A DNA stretch of 42,838 bases from an uncultured Bacteroidales bacterium. GTDB taxonomy: Bacteria > Bacteroidota > Bacteroidia > Bacteroidales > Paludibacteraceae. The DNA is taken from assembly GCA_902780235.1 (NCBI GenBank), contig CACZEL010000018.1:1-42838 (forward strand), written 5' to 3'. Both the position numbers and the translations under genes were made by a program. The notes beneath the pieces were generated by a model, which was not told where the DNA came from, ran no database searches, and saw only the letters and a program-made list of their open reading frames with translations. Of this stretch, positions 1-7,319 are shown one piece after another (the first letter of the stretch is position 1; every line of letters begins with the position of its first letter).

Positions 1-184
1 CGATAATAACCAGTTTGCCCAGCTGCAGACCACCCGTCAACGGCCAGGACACATTGTCCGTCATGGCAATGACCGTTTGCGGATTATTGAAATCATCTTT
101 GGTAAACTCTGTATCCCATGCCAACTGCGCATGGATACCTAATGAGAGCATCAACGATGCTACTATACTGAAAATCTTTTTCAT
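1..184 (-). CDS. Secreted protein of unknown function, 5' part only
   Basis: The window holds only the first 61 codons. The start is an ATG at 182-184. The N-terminus is a clear signal peptide (MKKIF, then a hydrophobic stretch, then IHAQ), so cleavage is likely after the alanine of HAQ. The remaining mature residues (LAWDTEF, then NNPQTVIAMTDNVSWPL) match no family I recognise. The gene has its own promoter at 204-235, with a perfect palindrome over the -33 box, which suggests it is individually controlled. It is separated from the exb operon by a hairpin terminator. Function unknown; the signal peptide is the only firm call. Confidence 0.75.
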   Translation of the reverse strand, partial: MKKIFSIVASLMLSLGIHAQLAWDTEFTKDDFNNPQTVIAMTDNVSWPLTGGLQLGKLVII

Positions 185-203
185 ACCTGCCAATTATTGC
201 GTG

Positions 204-235
204 CAAAATTACAAAAAATACCCCATATAGGCAAA
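204..235 (-). promoter_or_regulatory. Bacteroidetes-type promoter for the partial secreted-protein gene
   Basis: On the minus strand a TTTG box (232-235) is followed by 20 nt and TAATTTTG (204-211), the Bacteroidetes primary-sigma consensus. The start codon is about 20 nt further on. The spacer ends in a T6 run. Confidence 0.75.
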
Positions 236-246
236 TATTGCCTATA
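226..246. promoter_or_regulatory. Perfect 9-bp inverted repeat over a -33 box, candidate operator
   Basis: TATAGGCAA and TTGCCTATA are separated by ATA. The dyad covers the -33 TTTG at 232-235. A short symmetric site placed on a promoter box is typical of a repressor operator. The regulator is unknown and is not encoded beside it in this window. Confidence 0.45.
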
Positions 247-263
247 CTTCCTTAATAAGAGAC

Positions 264-294
264 AAAAAAAAAGCAACTCTCGTTGCTTTTTTTT
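264..294 (-). terminator. Rho-independent terminator of the exb operon
   Basis: GCAAC (273-277) pairs with GTTGC (282-286) around a TCTC loop. The stem is extended by A- and T-runs, giving a 9-nt T-tract on the minus strand just past the exbD stop. It could also act on the plus strand. Confidence 0.8.
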
Positions 295-310
295 CACTAT
301 GCAGTTATGA

Positions 311-781
311 TTAATAACTGGTACGCTGGGTAGCAGCGTAACTGATTTTCAATGCGTAAGCGCGACGTAACTCCTGCTTGATATCGGCGATGATACCCAT
401 CTTGGTATCCTTATCCGCCTTGATCGAAACAGTCATCAATCCTTGCTCGCTCTCTTTCATGGACGAACGCTCATTGACAATATACTCGCCAATCTCTTTC
501 GTCTCAGCGAAAGCGTCATCGAGCTGGATACGCGTTTCTGCACCGTACTGCTTGCGGAACTCTGCGGTCGGCGTACCGACGTAGATATAACGCACGAGCG
601 ATTTCTTCTCCAGCTTCGTCAGCTCAGTCGCCTGCGGGTTCTTGAACTGCACCTTATAGCTGACCTCTTTCATGGACGTAACGGACATGAAGAAGAACAG
701 CAGCATGAAGATTATATCAGGGAGAGACGACGTATTGAGCGCCGGCATCTCACGTTTCTCATTTCTACGTATCTTTGCCAT
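311..781 (-). CDS. exbD: ExbD/TolR-family proton-channel subunit (second copy)
   Basis: This is a 156-residue membrane-anchored subunit of a TolQ/ExbB-type proton-driven motor, which energises TonB- or Tol-like envelope processes. A short basic cytoplasmic N-terminus leads into one transmembrane helix (about residues 21-38) whose first residues, SSLPDIIFML, carry the conserved membrane aspartate, here D22. A periplasmic domain follows. The open frame runs 46 codons further upstream, but that part overlaps the preceding exbD, is basic and low in complexity, and lacks family similarity. The ATG at 779-781 lies 1 nt after the upstream stop and fits the family. It is the last gene of the exbB-membrane protein-exbD-exbD operon. 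Two ExbD copies in series are usual in Bacteroidetes. Confidence 0.9.
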   Translation of the reverse strand: MAKIRRNEKREMPALNTSSLPDIIFMLLFFFMSVTSMKEVSYKVQFKNPQATELTKLEKKSLVRYIYVGTPTAEFRKQYGAETRIQLDDAFAETKEIGEYIVNERSSMKESEQGLMTVSIKADKDTKMGIIADIKQELRRAYALKISYAATQRTSY

Positions 782-782
782 A

Positions 783-1361
783 TCAATTACCGTAATTTTT
801 AGGTTCAGCCTCCGAAATCTTCTGAGGATAGATCTTTTGGATCTGCTTTTGCTGCTCCTCGTCGAGTTCGTTATAAGCCTTGTGGAAATACTTCTGCGCG
901 CATTCTTCACGCAATTCATTATATGCCGCTACGAGTTCATTCTGAACTTCGAGATAAGCCTGATACTGGGTATCCACATCGTTCTGCACGGAGATGACGT
1001 GATCCTTGGTGTATTTAAGCACACCGAACGGAGCACCGAAATCCTCTTCGAACAACTTCGGATAGTAGTCCGCATTCTCTTCGTTCTTAATGAACTTCTT
1101 GGCATTCTCTCGAAGTTGCTTCACATCCATCAACTGGCCTTGCACCATCAGTTGGTTAGCCGAGTTGATCTTGACTACCAAGAGGTTGCGCTTGTTGATA
1201 TCCTTATCCTCCACTTTCTGGTCGGGCGGAATAGGAGCAGGCAGACGGCGAGCCAGTCCCTGGTTAACATCCATAGAGGTGGTCACCAGGAAGAAAATCA
1301 GCAACAGGAACGAGATGTCGGCCATAGAGCTGGCGTTGATCTGTGGGACTTTCTTTGCCAT
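783..1361 (-). CDS. exbD: ExbD/TolR-family proton-channel subunit (first copy)
   Basis: 192 residues. The N-terminus MAKKVPQINASSMADISFLL is the classic ExbD start, with the proton-path aspartate at D15 at the cytoplasmic edge of a single transmembrane helix (about 16-32). The periplasmic part is longer than in the E. coli protein and ends in a charged region rich in Glu, Gln and Lys (about 155-192). The start is 12 nt after the upstream membrane-protein gene, and the stop is 1 nt before the second exbD, so the genes are translationally close. It probably forms the ExbB5-ExbD2-type motor with the ExbB encoded upstream. Which outer-membrane process it drives cannot be told from the window; no TonB gene is present. 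Confidence 0.92.
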   Translation of the reverse strand: MAKKVPQINASSMADISFLLLIFFLVTTSMDVNQGLARRLPAPIPPDQKVEDKDINKRNLLVVKINSANQLMVQGQLMDVKQLRENAKKFIKNEENADYYPKLFEEDFGAPFGVLKYTKDHVISVQNDVDTQYQAYLEVQNELVAAYNELREECAQKYFHKAYNELDEEQQKQIQKIYPQKISEAEPKNYGN

Positions 1362-1373
1362 GATAAATGTGAT

Positions 1374-1853
1374 TTACTTCGACAGTTTTTTAGTATGTAC
1401 ATATCCCCAGATCATCGTACCGATGGTCGCGATGAAGAGGAAATAGCAAGCATAGATAACAGCGTCAGCCAATTGAGCCCAAGCGCCTTCGTTATCTGTA
1501 CCTTCGTAACCGATGATATTGATTTTCTCCGGGCTACCGAGGAACCAGCAGATGAGTGCCAAAGCGATGAAACCACCTACTACGCCAAGCGTCATGTACG
1601 CTTTGCGGCGGTTGGTCTTCCAGTTATTGGCAAACTCAACGCAAACCACAGCCAGAGTAATCAGGACTACCAATCCGACAAGGATGTAGACCCAGATGAG
1701 GAATGCATCGGTGAAGCGAGGAATATCCAGGAAATCACCGGCTACCTCGAGACTACCGTTGGATCCACCGAGGAAGAACAGCGCGATGAACACGAGTCCC
1801 AAACCCAGCAGCGCCCAAAGGGCAATCTTAGGAATCATTTTATAGTTTTTCAT
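1374..1853 (-). CDS. Three-helix membrane protein of the exbB-exbD operon, unknown function
   Basis: 159 residues with three or four predicted hydrophobic helices: about 9-28, 48-70, 85-104 and 128-148. A conserved-looking cytoplasmic stretch ANNWKTNRRKAY follows helix 2. There is no enzymatic motif. Its position between exbB and exbD is characteristic of Bacteroidales, where an uncharacterised membrane protein commonly sits there, so a structural or assembly role with the ExbB/ExbD motor is the best inference. The gene is preceded by a heptamer array at the exbB end (1879-1910) and followed 12 nt later by exbD. Confidence 0.85.
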   Translation of the reverse strand: MKNYKMIPKIALWALLGLGLVFIALFFLGGSNGSLEVAGDFLDIPRFTDAFLIWVYILVGLVVLITLAVVCVEFANNWKTNRRKAYMTLGVVGGFIALALICWFLGSPEKINIIGYEGTDNEGAWAQLADAVIYACYFLFIATIGTMIWGYVHTKKLSK

Positions 1854-1878
1854 ATTGCTCAGAATGTTTGTTGTTAAA

Positions 1879-1910
1879 CATTAGCTATTAGCAGTTGGCT
1901 ATTAGCTTAT
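1879..1910. repeat. Degenerate heptamer array (GCTAATA / GCCAACT words)
   Basis: On the minus strand the words GCTAATA, GCCAACT, GCTAATA and GCTAATG follow each other at an exact 7-nt period, directly after the exbB stop codon. Confidence 0.75.
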
Positions 1911-2728
1911 TATTTCTTCTGGGCAGCGTCGTACTCTACTACGATATCGAGCAAGCTAATCGAGCTGTCTTCCATTTCGTTAACCAGACCCTCAACGAGG
2001 CTGAGGATGTAGTTGTAGAACAACTGGAGAACAACAGCAATAATCAAACCGAGGAGGGTAGTCAACAGAGCGACCTTAATACCACCGGCAACAACGGTAG
2101 CCGAGATATCACCAACTTGCTGGATCTTATCGAATGCCTCGATCATACCAATAATGGTACCCAAGAATCCGAGAGACGGGGCGATAGCGATGAAGAGGGT
2201 GATCCAAGAGAGGTTCTTCTCCAAGAGACCGAGTTGAACGCCACCATAGGAAGCAACGGTCTTCTCTACTACGTCGATACCTTCGTCATAGCGGCTCAGA
2301 CCCTGATAGAAGATCGAAGCGACAGGACCACGGGTGTTACGGCAAACCTCAAGAGCTTTCTCGATACCACCGGCTTTGAGAGCAGCCTCAATATTAGCGA
2401 GCAACTCTTTGGTGTTCGTTTTGCTCAAGGACAGATAGATAATACGCTCGATACAGAGTGCGAGACCGAATACGAGGGTCACGAGGGTCAGAGCCATAAA
2501 GCCTGCGCCACCTTCGATAAATTTGGTCTTCAGCGTTTTGTGGAGCGCTACCATACCTCCGGCTTCCTCAGCAGGAGCCTCAGCTACTTCTTCAGCTGCA
2601 GGAGCAGCCTCATCTACTTGTTCAACAGCAGCCTCTTCTACAGCAGCTGCTTCATCTTGTGCCATCATAACTGCGCTACCAAAGGTAAGCATCGCCAGCA
2701 CGGTCAGAGTTGCAAAAATTTTTTTCAT
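1910..2728 (-). CDS. exbB: MotA/TolQ/ExbB-family proton channel with signal peptide
   Basis: 272 residues. Unlike E. coli ExbB it begins with a signal peptide (about 1-23, ending VMMAQ). An Ala/Glu-rich periplasmic stretch (about 24-57, EEAAVEQ, then PAEEAGG) leads to a first membrane helix (about 76-96). The MotA/ExbB domain follows: a cytoplasmic part, then two helices that include LGFLGTIIGMIEAF and the TLLGLIIAVVLQL region, which line the proton path in this family. N-terminal extensions with a signal peptide are common in Bacteroidetes ExbB. It is the first gene of the operon. No promoter box is visible just upstream, so transcription may come from the tRNA-Ser promoter at 3049-3080. Confidence 0.92.
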   Translation of the reverse strand: MKKIFATLTVLAMLTFGSAVMMAQDEAAAVEEAAVEQVDEAAPAAEEVAEAPAEEAGGMVALHKTLKTKFIEGGAGFMALTLVTLVFGLALCIERIIYLSLSKTNTKELLANIEAALKAGGIEKALEVCRNTRGPVASIFYQGLSRYDEGIDVVEKTVASYGGVQLGLLEKNLSWITLFIAIAPSLGFLGTIIGMIEAFDKIQQVGDISATVVAGGIKVALLTTLLGLIIAVVLQLFYNYILSLVEGLVNEMEDSSISLLDIVVEYDAAQKK

Positions 2729-2927
2729 GAGAATAATAAATTAATTTAAGTTATTGTGTTTATTTGTGTTTTCATACAACGGGGATTTCTTATCTCACCA
2801 TTCGGTTCGAACGATTATTTCTTCGAAATCCCCACAGCCTGCCCGGCGGGCATCCTGTGCAAAGCTTTTGGTCTTCGCCGCGTCAGTAAGCGAGCTTTCT
2901 TCCCCGGCTTGACGAAAAATCTTTTGC
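2729..2927 (-). other. Leader between tRNA-Ser and exbB with two inverted repeats
   Basis: This 199-nt gap has no credible gene. GGGGATTTC (2781-2789) is inverted at 2825-2833 around a 35-nt loop that itself contains TTCGAA. TGCCCGGCGGGCA forms a second small dyad just after it. It may be the untranslated leader of the exb operon if transcription runs on from tRNA-Ser. No known riboswitch fold was recognised. Confidence 0.4.
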
Positions 2928-3014
2928 GGAGAGACGGGGATTCGAACCCCGGAAACCCTTTTGGAGTTTACACGCTTTCCAGGCGTGCCTCTTCAACCAC
3001 TCGAGCATCTCTCC
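2928..3014 (-). tRNA. tRNA-Ser (anticodon GGA)
   Basis: The cloverleaf has acceptor GGAGAGA paired with TCTCTCC, anticodon loop CTGGAAA on a CACGC/GCGTG stem, a long serine-type variable arm and a canonical T-loop TTCGAAT. The D-loop keeps GG. CCA is not encoded (GCA follows). A promoter lies about 35 nt upstream at 3049-3080. Confidence 0.95.
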
Positions 3015-3048
3015 TTCGCGCATCAAGGCGCTTTTTCATAATCGGCTA

Positions 3049-3080
3049 CAAAATTACTGCTTTTTTTTGATATATGCAAA
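3049..3080 (-). promoter_or_regulatory. Promoter of tRNA-Ser(GGA)
   Basis: On the minus strand TTTG (3077-3080), a 20-nt spacer with an A8 run followed by GCAG, then TAATTTTG (3049-3056). Confidence 0.8.
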
Positions 3081-3104
3081 CATTTATGCATTTTTTCTAT
3101 TATT

Positions 3105-3872
3105 TTATGCAAAAATTTGCCTTGCATTGGCATTTGTCACCTCAATAATGTGTTCAACGGAGCAATTATAGACTTGTGCGAGCCGTTCCGCGACATGAAT
3201 CATGAATCGACTCTCATTGCGTTCTCCCCGATGCGGAACAGGAGCCATGTAAGGTGCGTCCGTCTCCAAAACGATACGTTCCAAAGGCACGACATCCAAT
3301 TTCTCCGCCAACTTGCTGTTCTTGAACGTCAATACGCCGCCTATTCCAAGATAGAATCCCATGTTCAAAATCTGTTGTGCCGTTTCACGACTTCCGTTGA
3401 AGCAATGAAAAACTCCTCGTCCCCCTACCTTTTTTACAATGCGCATGATGTCCTCTGTCGCCTCTCTATTGTGCAAGATGACCGGTAAGTCCAGTTCTTT
3501 GGCCAATTCCATTTGTAGCCGCAAGACTTCCTGCTGTTCCTCCTTATAGGTCTTGTCCCAATAATAGTCCAAGCCGATCTCGCCGATCGCAACCAGTTCG
3601 TTCCGATGGTCCCGAATAGCTTGTTCAACGATCGTCAGTTGTTCTTGCCAATCGTCTTTGACATCTTCCGGATGTAAGCCCAAAGCCGGATAACAATAAC
3701 CGGGATGCGCACGACATACCTGCATGACCGTTTCAATCGAGGCCACATTGACACCGGGCACGATCATCAACTCTACCCCGCTCTCTCGCTGAAGCGCAAT
3801 GACTTCCTCGCGGTCGGCATCAAAAGCCTCTTCATCAATATGGCAATGTGTATCTATCAAACCATTTACCAT
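3105..3872 (-). CDS. tatD: TatD-family metal-dependent DNase
   Basis: About 255 residues from the chosen start, matching the usual TatD length of 255-265. TatD proteins are TIM-barrel metal-dependent hydrolases with 3'-5' exonuclease or D-aminoacyl-tRNA deacylase-like activity in the cytoplasm. Visible metal motifs are DTHCHID at the N-terminus, GEIGLDYYW, the histidine of HNREA, HCFNG and ETDAPY near the end, all in the expected order. The frame is open to 3923, but that extension overlaps queA. The ATG at 3870-3872 directly precedes the conserved GLIDTHCH. Another ATG at 3885-3887 is possible. Both start codons lie inside a repeat array of AAATGGT-like words just behind the queA stop, so the array itself supplies the starts. 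Confidence 0.92.
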   Translation of the reverse strand: MVNGLIDTHCHIDEEAFDADREEVIALQRESGVELMIVPGVNVASIETVMQVCRAHPGYCYPALGLHPEDVKDDWQEQLTIVEQAIRDHRNELVAIGEIGLDYYWDKTYKEEQQEVLRLQMELAKELDLPVILHNREATEDIMRIVKKVGGRGVFHCFNGSRETAQQILNMGFYLGIGGVLTFKNSKLAEKLDVVPLERIVLETDAPYMAPVPHRGERNESRFMIHVAERLAQVYNCSVEHIIEVTNANARQIFA

Positions 3873-3899
3873 TTTATCATTTACCATTTGGTCATTTAC
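3861..3899. repeat. Degenerate array (AAATGGT words) spanning the queA stop and tatD start
   Basis: On the minus strand GTAAATGACCAAATG is followed by GTAAATGATAAAATG and GTAAATGG, a 15-nt unit made of 7-8 nt words. It contains the queA stop codon and both candidate tatD ATGs. Confidence 0.7.
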
Positions 3900-5073
3900 G
3901 ATTGAGAATACTGGAATCGCCATAACTCAGGAAGCGGAAATCATGACTCAGGGCATAGTCATAGATTGTGTGCCAATCGCCGCCGACAAAAGCGCTCACT
4001 AACAACAGCAAAGTCGATTGAGGTTGGTGGAAATTGGTGATCAGTTGATCAACAACATGGAAGGTATAACCGGGTTTGATCATGATCTGCGTCTCGGCAT
4101 GGAGCGTCTGTTGACCTGTTTTGTCCAAATAATCGAGGAGAGCCTGCAATGAGTCGAAAGTCGAAAGTCGAAAGTCAAAAGCCTCTTCGTAGGGTTCGAA
4201 CTGAGACACGGTCGCATTTTCCGGGTGACATCCGATAAAATAGAGCGATTCAAGGGTACGCATAGAAGTCGTACCGACCGCCACTATCTTACCTAAGTTG
4301 TCCCGAATCGCCTCAATTGCCTCTTTGGGAACGGCGATGATCTCCGTGTGCATCGTGTGCTCGTTGGCGTCGGCGGTCTTGACCGGCAAGAAAGTACCGG
4401 CTCCGACATGCAGCGTCAGTTCAGTCGTCTTAATACCCCGCTCATGCAGATCCGCGAGCACTTTCTCCGTAAAATGCAGACCGGCGGTAGGAGCTGCTAC
4501 CGAACCCTTGATGCGCGAATATACCGTTTGGTAGGTGCGCAGGTCCGACTCCTCGGTCTTGCGGTTGAGGTACGGAGGAATCGGCAGTTCTCCTGCGGCA
4601 TCAAGGATCTCGGCGAAGGACACATTCTCTTCGCTCCAATCAAAACGAACCGCAAACGTATTCCCTAAACTTTGCTCCTTGTACGCACGAAGCGTAAAGT
4701 TGCCGGCCTTCAATTCGATCGCCTCATCATGCCATTTCTTCGCGTTGCCGACCATACATTTCCATGTACAACCGGTGGTAGAACCCAAGGATAACTGGTA
4801 GTCATGCGGCATGAGCGGTTCAAGGCAGAAAACCTCGATTCGGGCACCCGTCGGTTTATGAAACTCCAGACGAGCTTGTATCACGCGCGTATTATTATAT
4901 ATAAGGAGTGCACCCGGCGCGATGTAGTCGCCGACGTTGTAAAAACGATCCTCTGACACCTGTCCGTCACGATAGACCAGCAGTTTGCTGTGGTCACGCT
5001 CGGCCAGCGGATATTTGGCAATGCGCTCGTCCGGAAGCGGGTAATTATAATCAGCTATGTAAATGGGCTTCAT
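3892..5073 (-). CDS. queA: S-adenosylmethionine:tRNA ribosyltransferase-isomerase
   Basis: 393 residues. QueA transfers and isomerises the ribosyl part of AdoMet onto preQ1 in tRNA wobble position 34, making epoxyqueuosine. Family motifs are the N-terminal YPLPDERIAKYPLAERD, NNTRVIQARL, SVAAPTAGLHFT, LHVGAGTFLPV and the C-terminal LITNFHQPQSTLLLLVSAF. The residues FDFRLSTFDS (about 297-306) are encoded by an in-frame array of GACTTTC words, in a surface-loop position just after a low-complexity stretch. The gene starts inside the end of rlmL (23-nt overlap) and its stop lies in the array that supplies the tatD start, so rlmL-queA-tatD is one tightly coupled RNA/DNA-metabolism operon. Confidence 0.96.
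   Translation of the reverse strand: MKPIYIADYNYPLPDERIAKYPLAERDHSKLLVYRDGQVSEDRFYNVGDYIAPGALLIYNNTRVIQARLEFHKPTGARIEVFCLEPLMPHDYQLSLGSTTGCTWKCMVGNAKKWHDEAIELKAGNFTLRAYKEQSLGNTFAVRFDWSEENVSFAEILDAAGELPIPPYLNRKTEESDLRTYQTVYSRIKGSVAAPTAGLHFTEKVLADLHERGIKTTELTLHVGAGTFLPVKTADANEHTMHTEIIAVPKEAIEAIRDNLGKIVAVGTTSMRTLESLYFIGCHPENATVSQFEPYEEAFDFRLSTFDSLQALLDYLDKTGQQTLHAETQIMIKPGYTFHVVDQLITNFHQPQSTLLLLVSAFVGGDWHTIYDYALSHDFRFLSYGDSSILNRK
4152..4180. repeat. In-frame heptamer array in queA (GACTTTC words)
   Basis: On the coding strand GACTTTC occurs three times at a strict 7-nt period, then GACTC. It is translated as part of QueA. Confidence 0.8.
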
Positions 5074-6220
5074 TTCGTTTTCCTTGGAAAAGTTCGTATT
5101 TATTAAATTGGCAATCGAGTTCGCCGTTCAGCAAACGGAATTTCTTGGAGGGTTTGAGACCGATACATTTCATGGCCTCCACATTGGACGAGATGATCCA
5201 AGCCGTTGCGCCGGTGAACTGATGTTTAAGCGCCGTACCGATCGCGCCATAGAGATCTTCCATCTCTTTGTTGCTATGCAGACGCTCACCGTAAGGCGGA
5301 TTCATCATGACCAAAGCACCCTCTGCTCGTACATCCTTGATCTCCTCCATGCGGATCTGCTTGAGGTCGATATCCTTGGCGACTCCGGCGGACTTGACAT
5401 TCTTGGTAGCCTGTTGGATGGCATAGAAAGAGGCGTCAGAGCCGTAGATATGATGAGTAAAATCCTGCTCGGCTGAGTCGTCGTTATAAATGTCATTCCA
5501 AAGTTCGGCATCAAAATCGCGCCATTTCTCAAAAGCAAAAGACGAGCGGAAGACACCGGGGGCAATGTTACGTGCGATGAGAGCCGCCTCAATGAGCAGC
5601 GTACCCGAACCGCACATAGGGTCGTAGAAATCCGATTGCCCTTTCCACCCTGCAAGCAGTAACATTCCTGCCGCAAGCGCCTCGTTGATCGGCGCCTCGG
5701 TGGTCGCCACGCGGTAACCGCGCTTATGCAGACTATCACCACTACTATCCAGCGAAACGGTCACTTGTTCATTCGCCACATGCACGTTGATGAACAAATC
5801 CGGCGTCTGCGTACTCACATTCGGGCGCTTATGAGCGGTCTCGATCCAATAGTCGGCAATAGCGTCTTTGACACGATAGGTCACAAAACGGCTGCTTCGG
5901 AATGACTCGCTATAGACGGTTGCATCAATCGCAAACGTATTATCAGCGGTCATGAATCGACTCCAATCGAGCGCTTTGACCTGCTCATAAAGGGCGTCTG
6001 TATCTTTCGCTTTAAAGGTAGCAATCGGCACAAGCACACGAATAGCGGTGCGCAGACAAAGGTTCGCGCGGTACAGGAGCGCCTTGTCACCGCGGAAAGA
6101 GACAGCCCGTCTCTCCAGCTGCACGTCATTCGCACCGAGTTCAATCAATTCTTGGGCTAATACCTCTTCCAAACCCTTAAAGGTCTTGGCTAACATTAAA
6201 AAATCAGCCTTTTGCTTCAT
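5051..6220 (-). CDS. rlmL: RlmL/Trm14-type THUMP-domain rRNA N2-guanine methyltransferase
   Basis: 389 residues, the length of the single-domain RlmL N-terminal type; E. coli RlmL is a larger fusion with RlmK. A THUMP RNA-binding domain (about 45-155) precedes a Rossmann methyltransferase domain. Visible motifs are YDPMCGSGTLLIEAAL (AdoMet binding), GSDAS and the catalytic NPPYGERL (around 305). The likely substrate is the 23S rRNA position-2445 guanine, but the exact target cannot be read from sequence. It heads the rlmL-queA-tatD operon and overlaps queA by 23 nt. No promoter box is obvious directly upstream on the minus strand; the divergent tRNA-Ser promoter occupies that space. Confidence 0.88.
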   Translation of the reverse strand: MKQKADFLMLAKTFKGLEEVLAQELIELGANDVQLERRAVSFRGDKALLYRANLCLRTAIRVLVPIATFKAKDTDALYEQVKALDWSRFMTADNTFAIDATVYSESFRSSRFVTYRVKDAIADYWIETAHKRPNVSTQTPDLFINVHVANEQVTVSLDSSGDSLHKRGYRVATTEAPINEALAAGMLLLAGWKGQSDFYDPMCGSGTLLIEAALIARNIAPGVFRSSFAFEKWRDFDAELWNDIYNDDSAEQDFTHHIYGSDASFYAIQQATKNVKSAGVAKDIDLKQIRMEEIKDVRAEGALVMMNPPYGERLHSNKEMEDLYGAIGTALKHQFTGATAWIISSNVEAMKCIGLKPSKKFRLLNGELDCQFNKYELFQGKRNEAHLHS

Positions 6221-6235
6221 TTTTTTGTCGATTTA

Positions 6236-6267
6236 TTTGGTCATGTCGATTTTTTGTAGTACCTTTG
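6236..6267 (+). promoter_or_regulatory. Promoter of tRNA-Ser(UGA)
   Basis: TTTG (6236-6239), 20 nt, then TACCTTTG (6260-6267), followed by GCACCCGCTTTTGA, a downstream sequence nearly repeated at the tRNA-Lys and tRNA-Cys promoters. Mature tRNA begins 13 nt after the -7 box. Confidence 0.85.
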
Positions 6268-6280
6268 CACCCGCTTTTGA

Positions 6281-6365
6281 GGAAAGATGGCAGAGTGGTC
6301 TATTGCGTCGGTCTTGAAAACCGAAGTACTGAAAGGTACCGGGGGTTCGAATCCCTCTCTTTCCG
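6281..6365 (+). tRNA. tRNA-Ser (anticodon UGA)
   Basis: Acceptor GGAAAGA pairs with TCTTTCC, the anticodon loop is CTTGAAA on TCGGT/ACCGA, with a long variable arm and a canonical TTCGAAT T-loop. The D-loop has GG. CCA is not encoded. The gene is followed by a hairpin terminator 9 nt on. Confidence 0.95.
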
Positions 6366-6374
6366 CTTAAAATC

Positions 6375-6410
6375 AGTAGGAGCATCTTTAGTAGGTGCTC
6401 CTACTAATTT
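6375..6410 (+). terminator. Hairpin terminator after tRNA-Ser(UGA)
   Basis: AGTAGGAGCA (6375-6384) and TGCTCCTACT (6396-6405) form a 10-bp stem followed by AATTTTATT. It can also serve the convergent coiled-coil gene that ends at 6438. Confidence 0.7.
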
Positions 6411-6437
6411 TATTGAGATGACAGGGCCTTCTCATAT

Positions 6438-7319
6438 CTATTTTTTTATCTGGAAGGGGAACGAGCCGATCAGGTTGCCGTCGCAGAAGAAGTCGATGGT
6501 ATAAAAACCGGATTGTACCGCCTCATCTGCCGCAAAAGGATAATAGCACGTACCATTATAGGCTTCGCCGGCGTACTCGATCTCTTGCACCAACGAATAC
6601 GGGATCTCTCCGCTCTCAAACGCAAAGAGTTTGGTTTCGTTCTCGCCCAACAGCTTACCGTCAGGGGCATTGATTCGTGCATACAACTCCTTTAGTCCCG
6701 GCGTACAGGTGATATTCTTCGCAATCACAAAATCAAATTGCAACTTGCGGATATGCCCTGCCATTCTCGTCTTATGATCGTTCTTGTTGAGCGTCGTCAG
6801 GGTGCATGAAGTGATCTCCAGCATCGAAGCGCGGGTCACGGTCTCGGACAGTTGCGAATTGAGCGTGGACAATTGCGAGTTCTGCTCCTTGACCTGCTTG
6901 TTCTCCTCTTTGACCAACAGGTTCTCCTCCGTAAGGCGGGCATTGGTCGCATTGAGCGAGTCGATCTGACGAACGTAATCCTTCATGACCGCACGTACGG
7001 TTGCCAACTCTTTCTTCAGTTCAGCAATTCGGCGGGCATTGGAAGCCTTGGTCTGACGCAGTTCCTCCAGCAGGTCCTGCACACGCTGTTGCTCACGGCT
7101 CAACAGGTCTTGCAACGAGTCGTTGCGTATATCCATCTGCTGAAAACCGTCGAACTGAATCGCCAAGTCCTCGTACTCCTCTTCCAACTCTTCTTTCTCG
7201 ATGGTCATCTGCTCCACCATCTCGTTCATCTCATGACGCTGGCTGATATTCCAAATGACCAAGCCGGCGATGACCACCGCCAAAACGGCTACTATGATTA
7301 CAAAGGTTTTCTTATTCAT
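6438..7319 (-). CDS. Membrane-anchored coiled-coil protein, unknown function
   Basis: 293 residues. A short basic N-terminus and one membrane helix (about 5-24) are followed by a long coiled coil (about 28-155) rich in Glu, Gln, Leu and Lys heptads. A globular C-terminal domain (about 165-293) contains KLQFDFVIAKN, then a cysteine-containing stretch and a final FFCDGNLIGSFPFQIK; its composition suggests a beta-rich domain. The segment NSQLSTLNSQLSE is encoded by a heptamer array and extends the coiled coil by one 7-residue repeat. The gene overlaps the murF stop by 4 nt (ATGA type), suggesting coupled translation and a cell-envelope role. Family not recognised by name. Confidence 0.8.
   Translation of the reverse strand: MNKKTFVIIVAVLAVVIAGLVIWNISQRHEMNEMVEQMTIEKEELEEEYEDLAIQFDGFQQMDIRNDSLQDLLSREQQRVQDLLEELRQTKASNARRIAELKKELATVRAVMKDYVRQIDSLNATNARLTEENLLVKEENKQVKEQNSQLSTLNSQLSETVTRASMLEITSCTLTTLNKNDHKTRMAGHIRKLQFDFVIAKNITCTPGLKELYARINAPDGKLLGENETKLFAFESGEIPYSLVQEIEYAGEAYNGTCYYPFAADEAVQSGFYTIDFFCDGNLIGSFPFQIKK
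6847..6881. repeat. In-frame heptamer array in the coiled-coil gene
   Basis: On the coding strand AACTCGC, AATTGTC, CACGCTC, AATTCGC and AACTGTC follow at a 7-nt period and are translated as NSQLSTL plus NSQLS. Confidence 0.7.

Noticed and set aside
782-919. 46-codon N-terminal extension of the second ExbD
   Set aside because: It overlaps the preceding exbD in another frame and is basic low-complexity sequence. The internal ATG with the ExbD start pattern is better.
672-1877. Long plus-strand open frame of 401 codons opposite exbD and the membrane protein
   Set aside because: Antisense shadow. The minus-strand frames carry signal, membrane and ExbD motifs, while this one has no family pattern.
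1895-2749. Plus-strand open frame opposite exbB
   Set aside because: Antisense of the Ala/Glu-rich ExbB coding sequence. Its Asn/Glu/Thr-rich product is a composition effect.
2781-2833. Inverted repeat before exbB as insertion-sequence ends
   Set aside because: The arms are 9 bp and 35 nt apart, with no transposase or target duplication.
3888-3923. Longer tatD start at 3923
   Set aside because: It overlaps the queA C-terminus. The conserved GLIDTHCH starts only three codons after the ATG at 3872.
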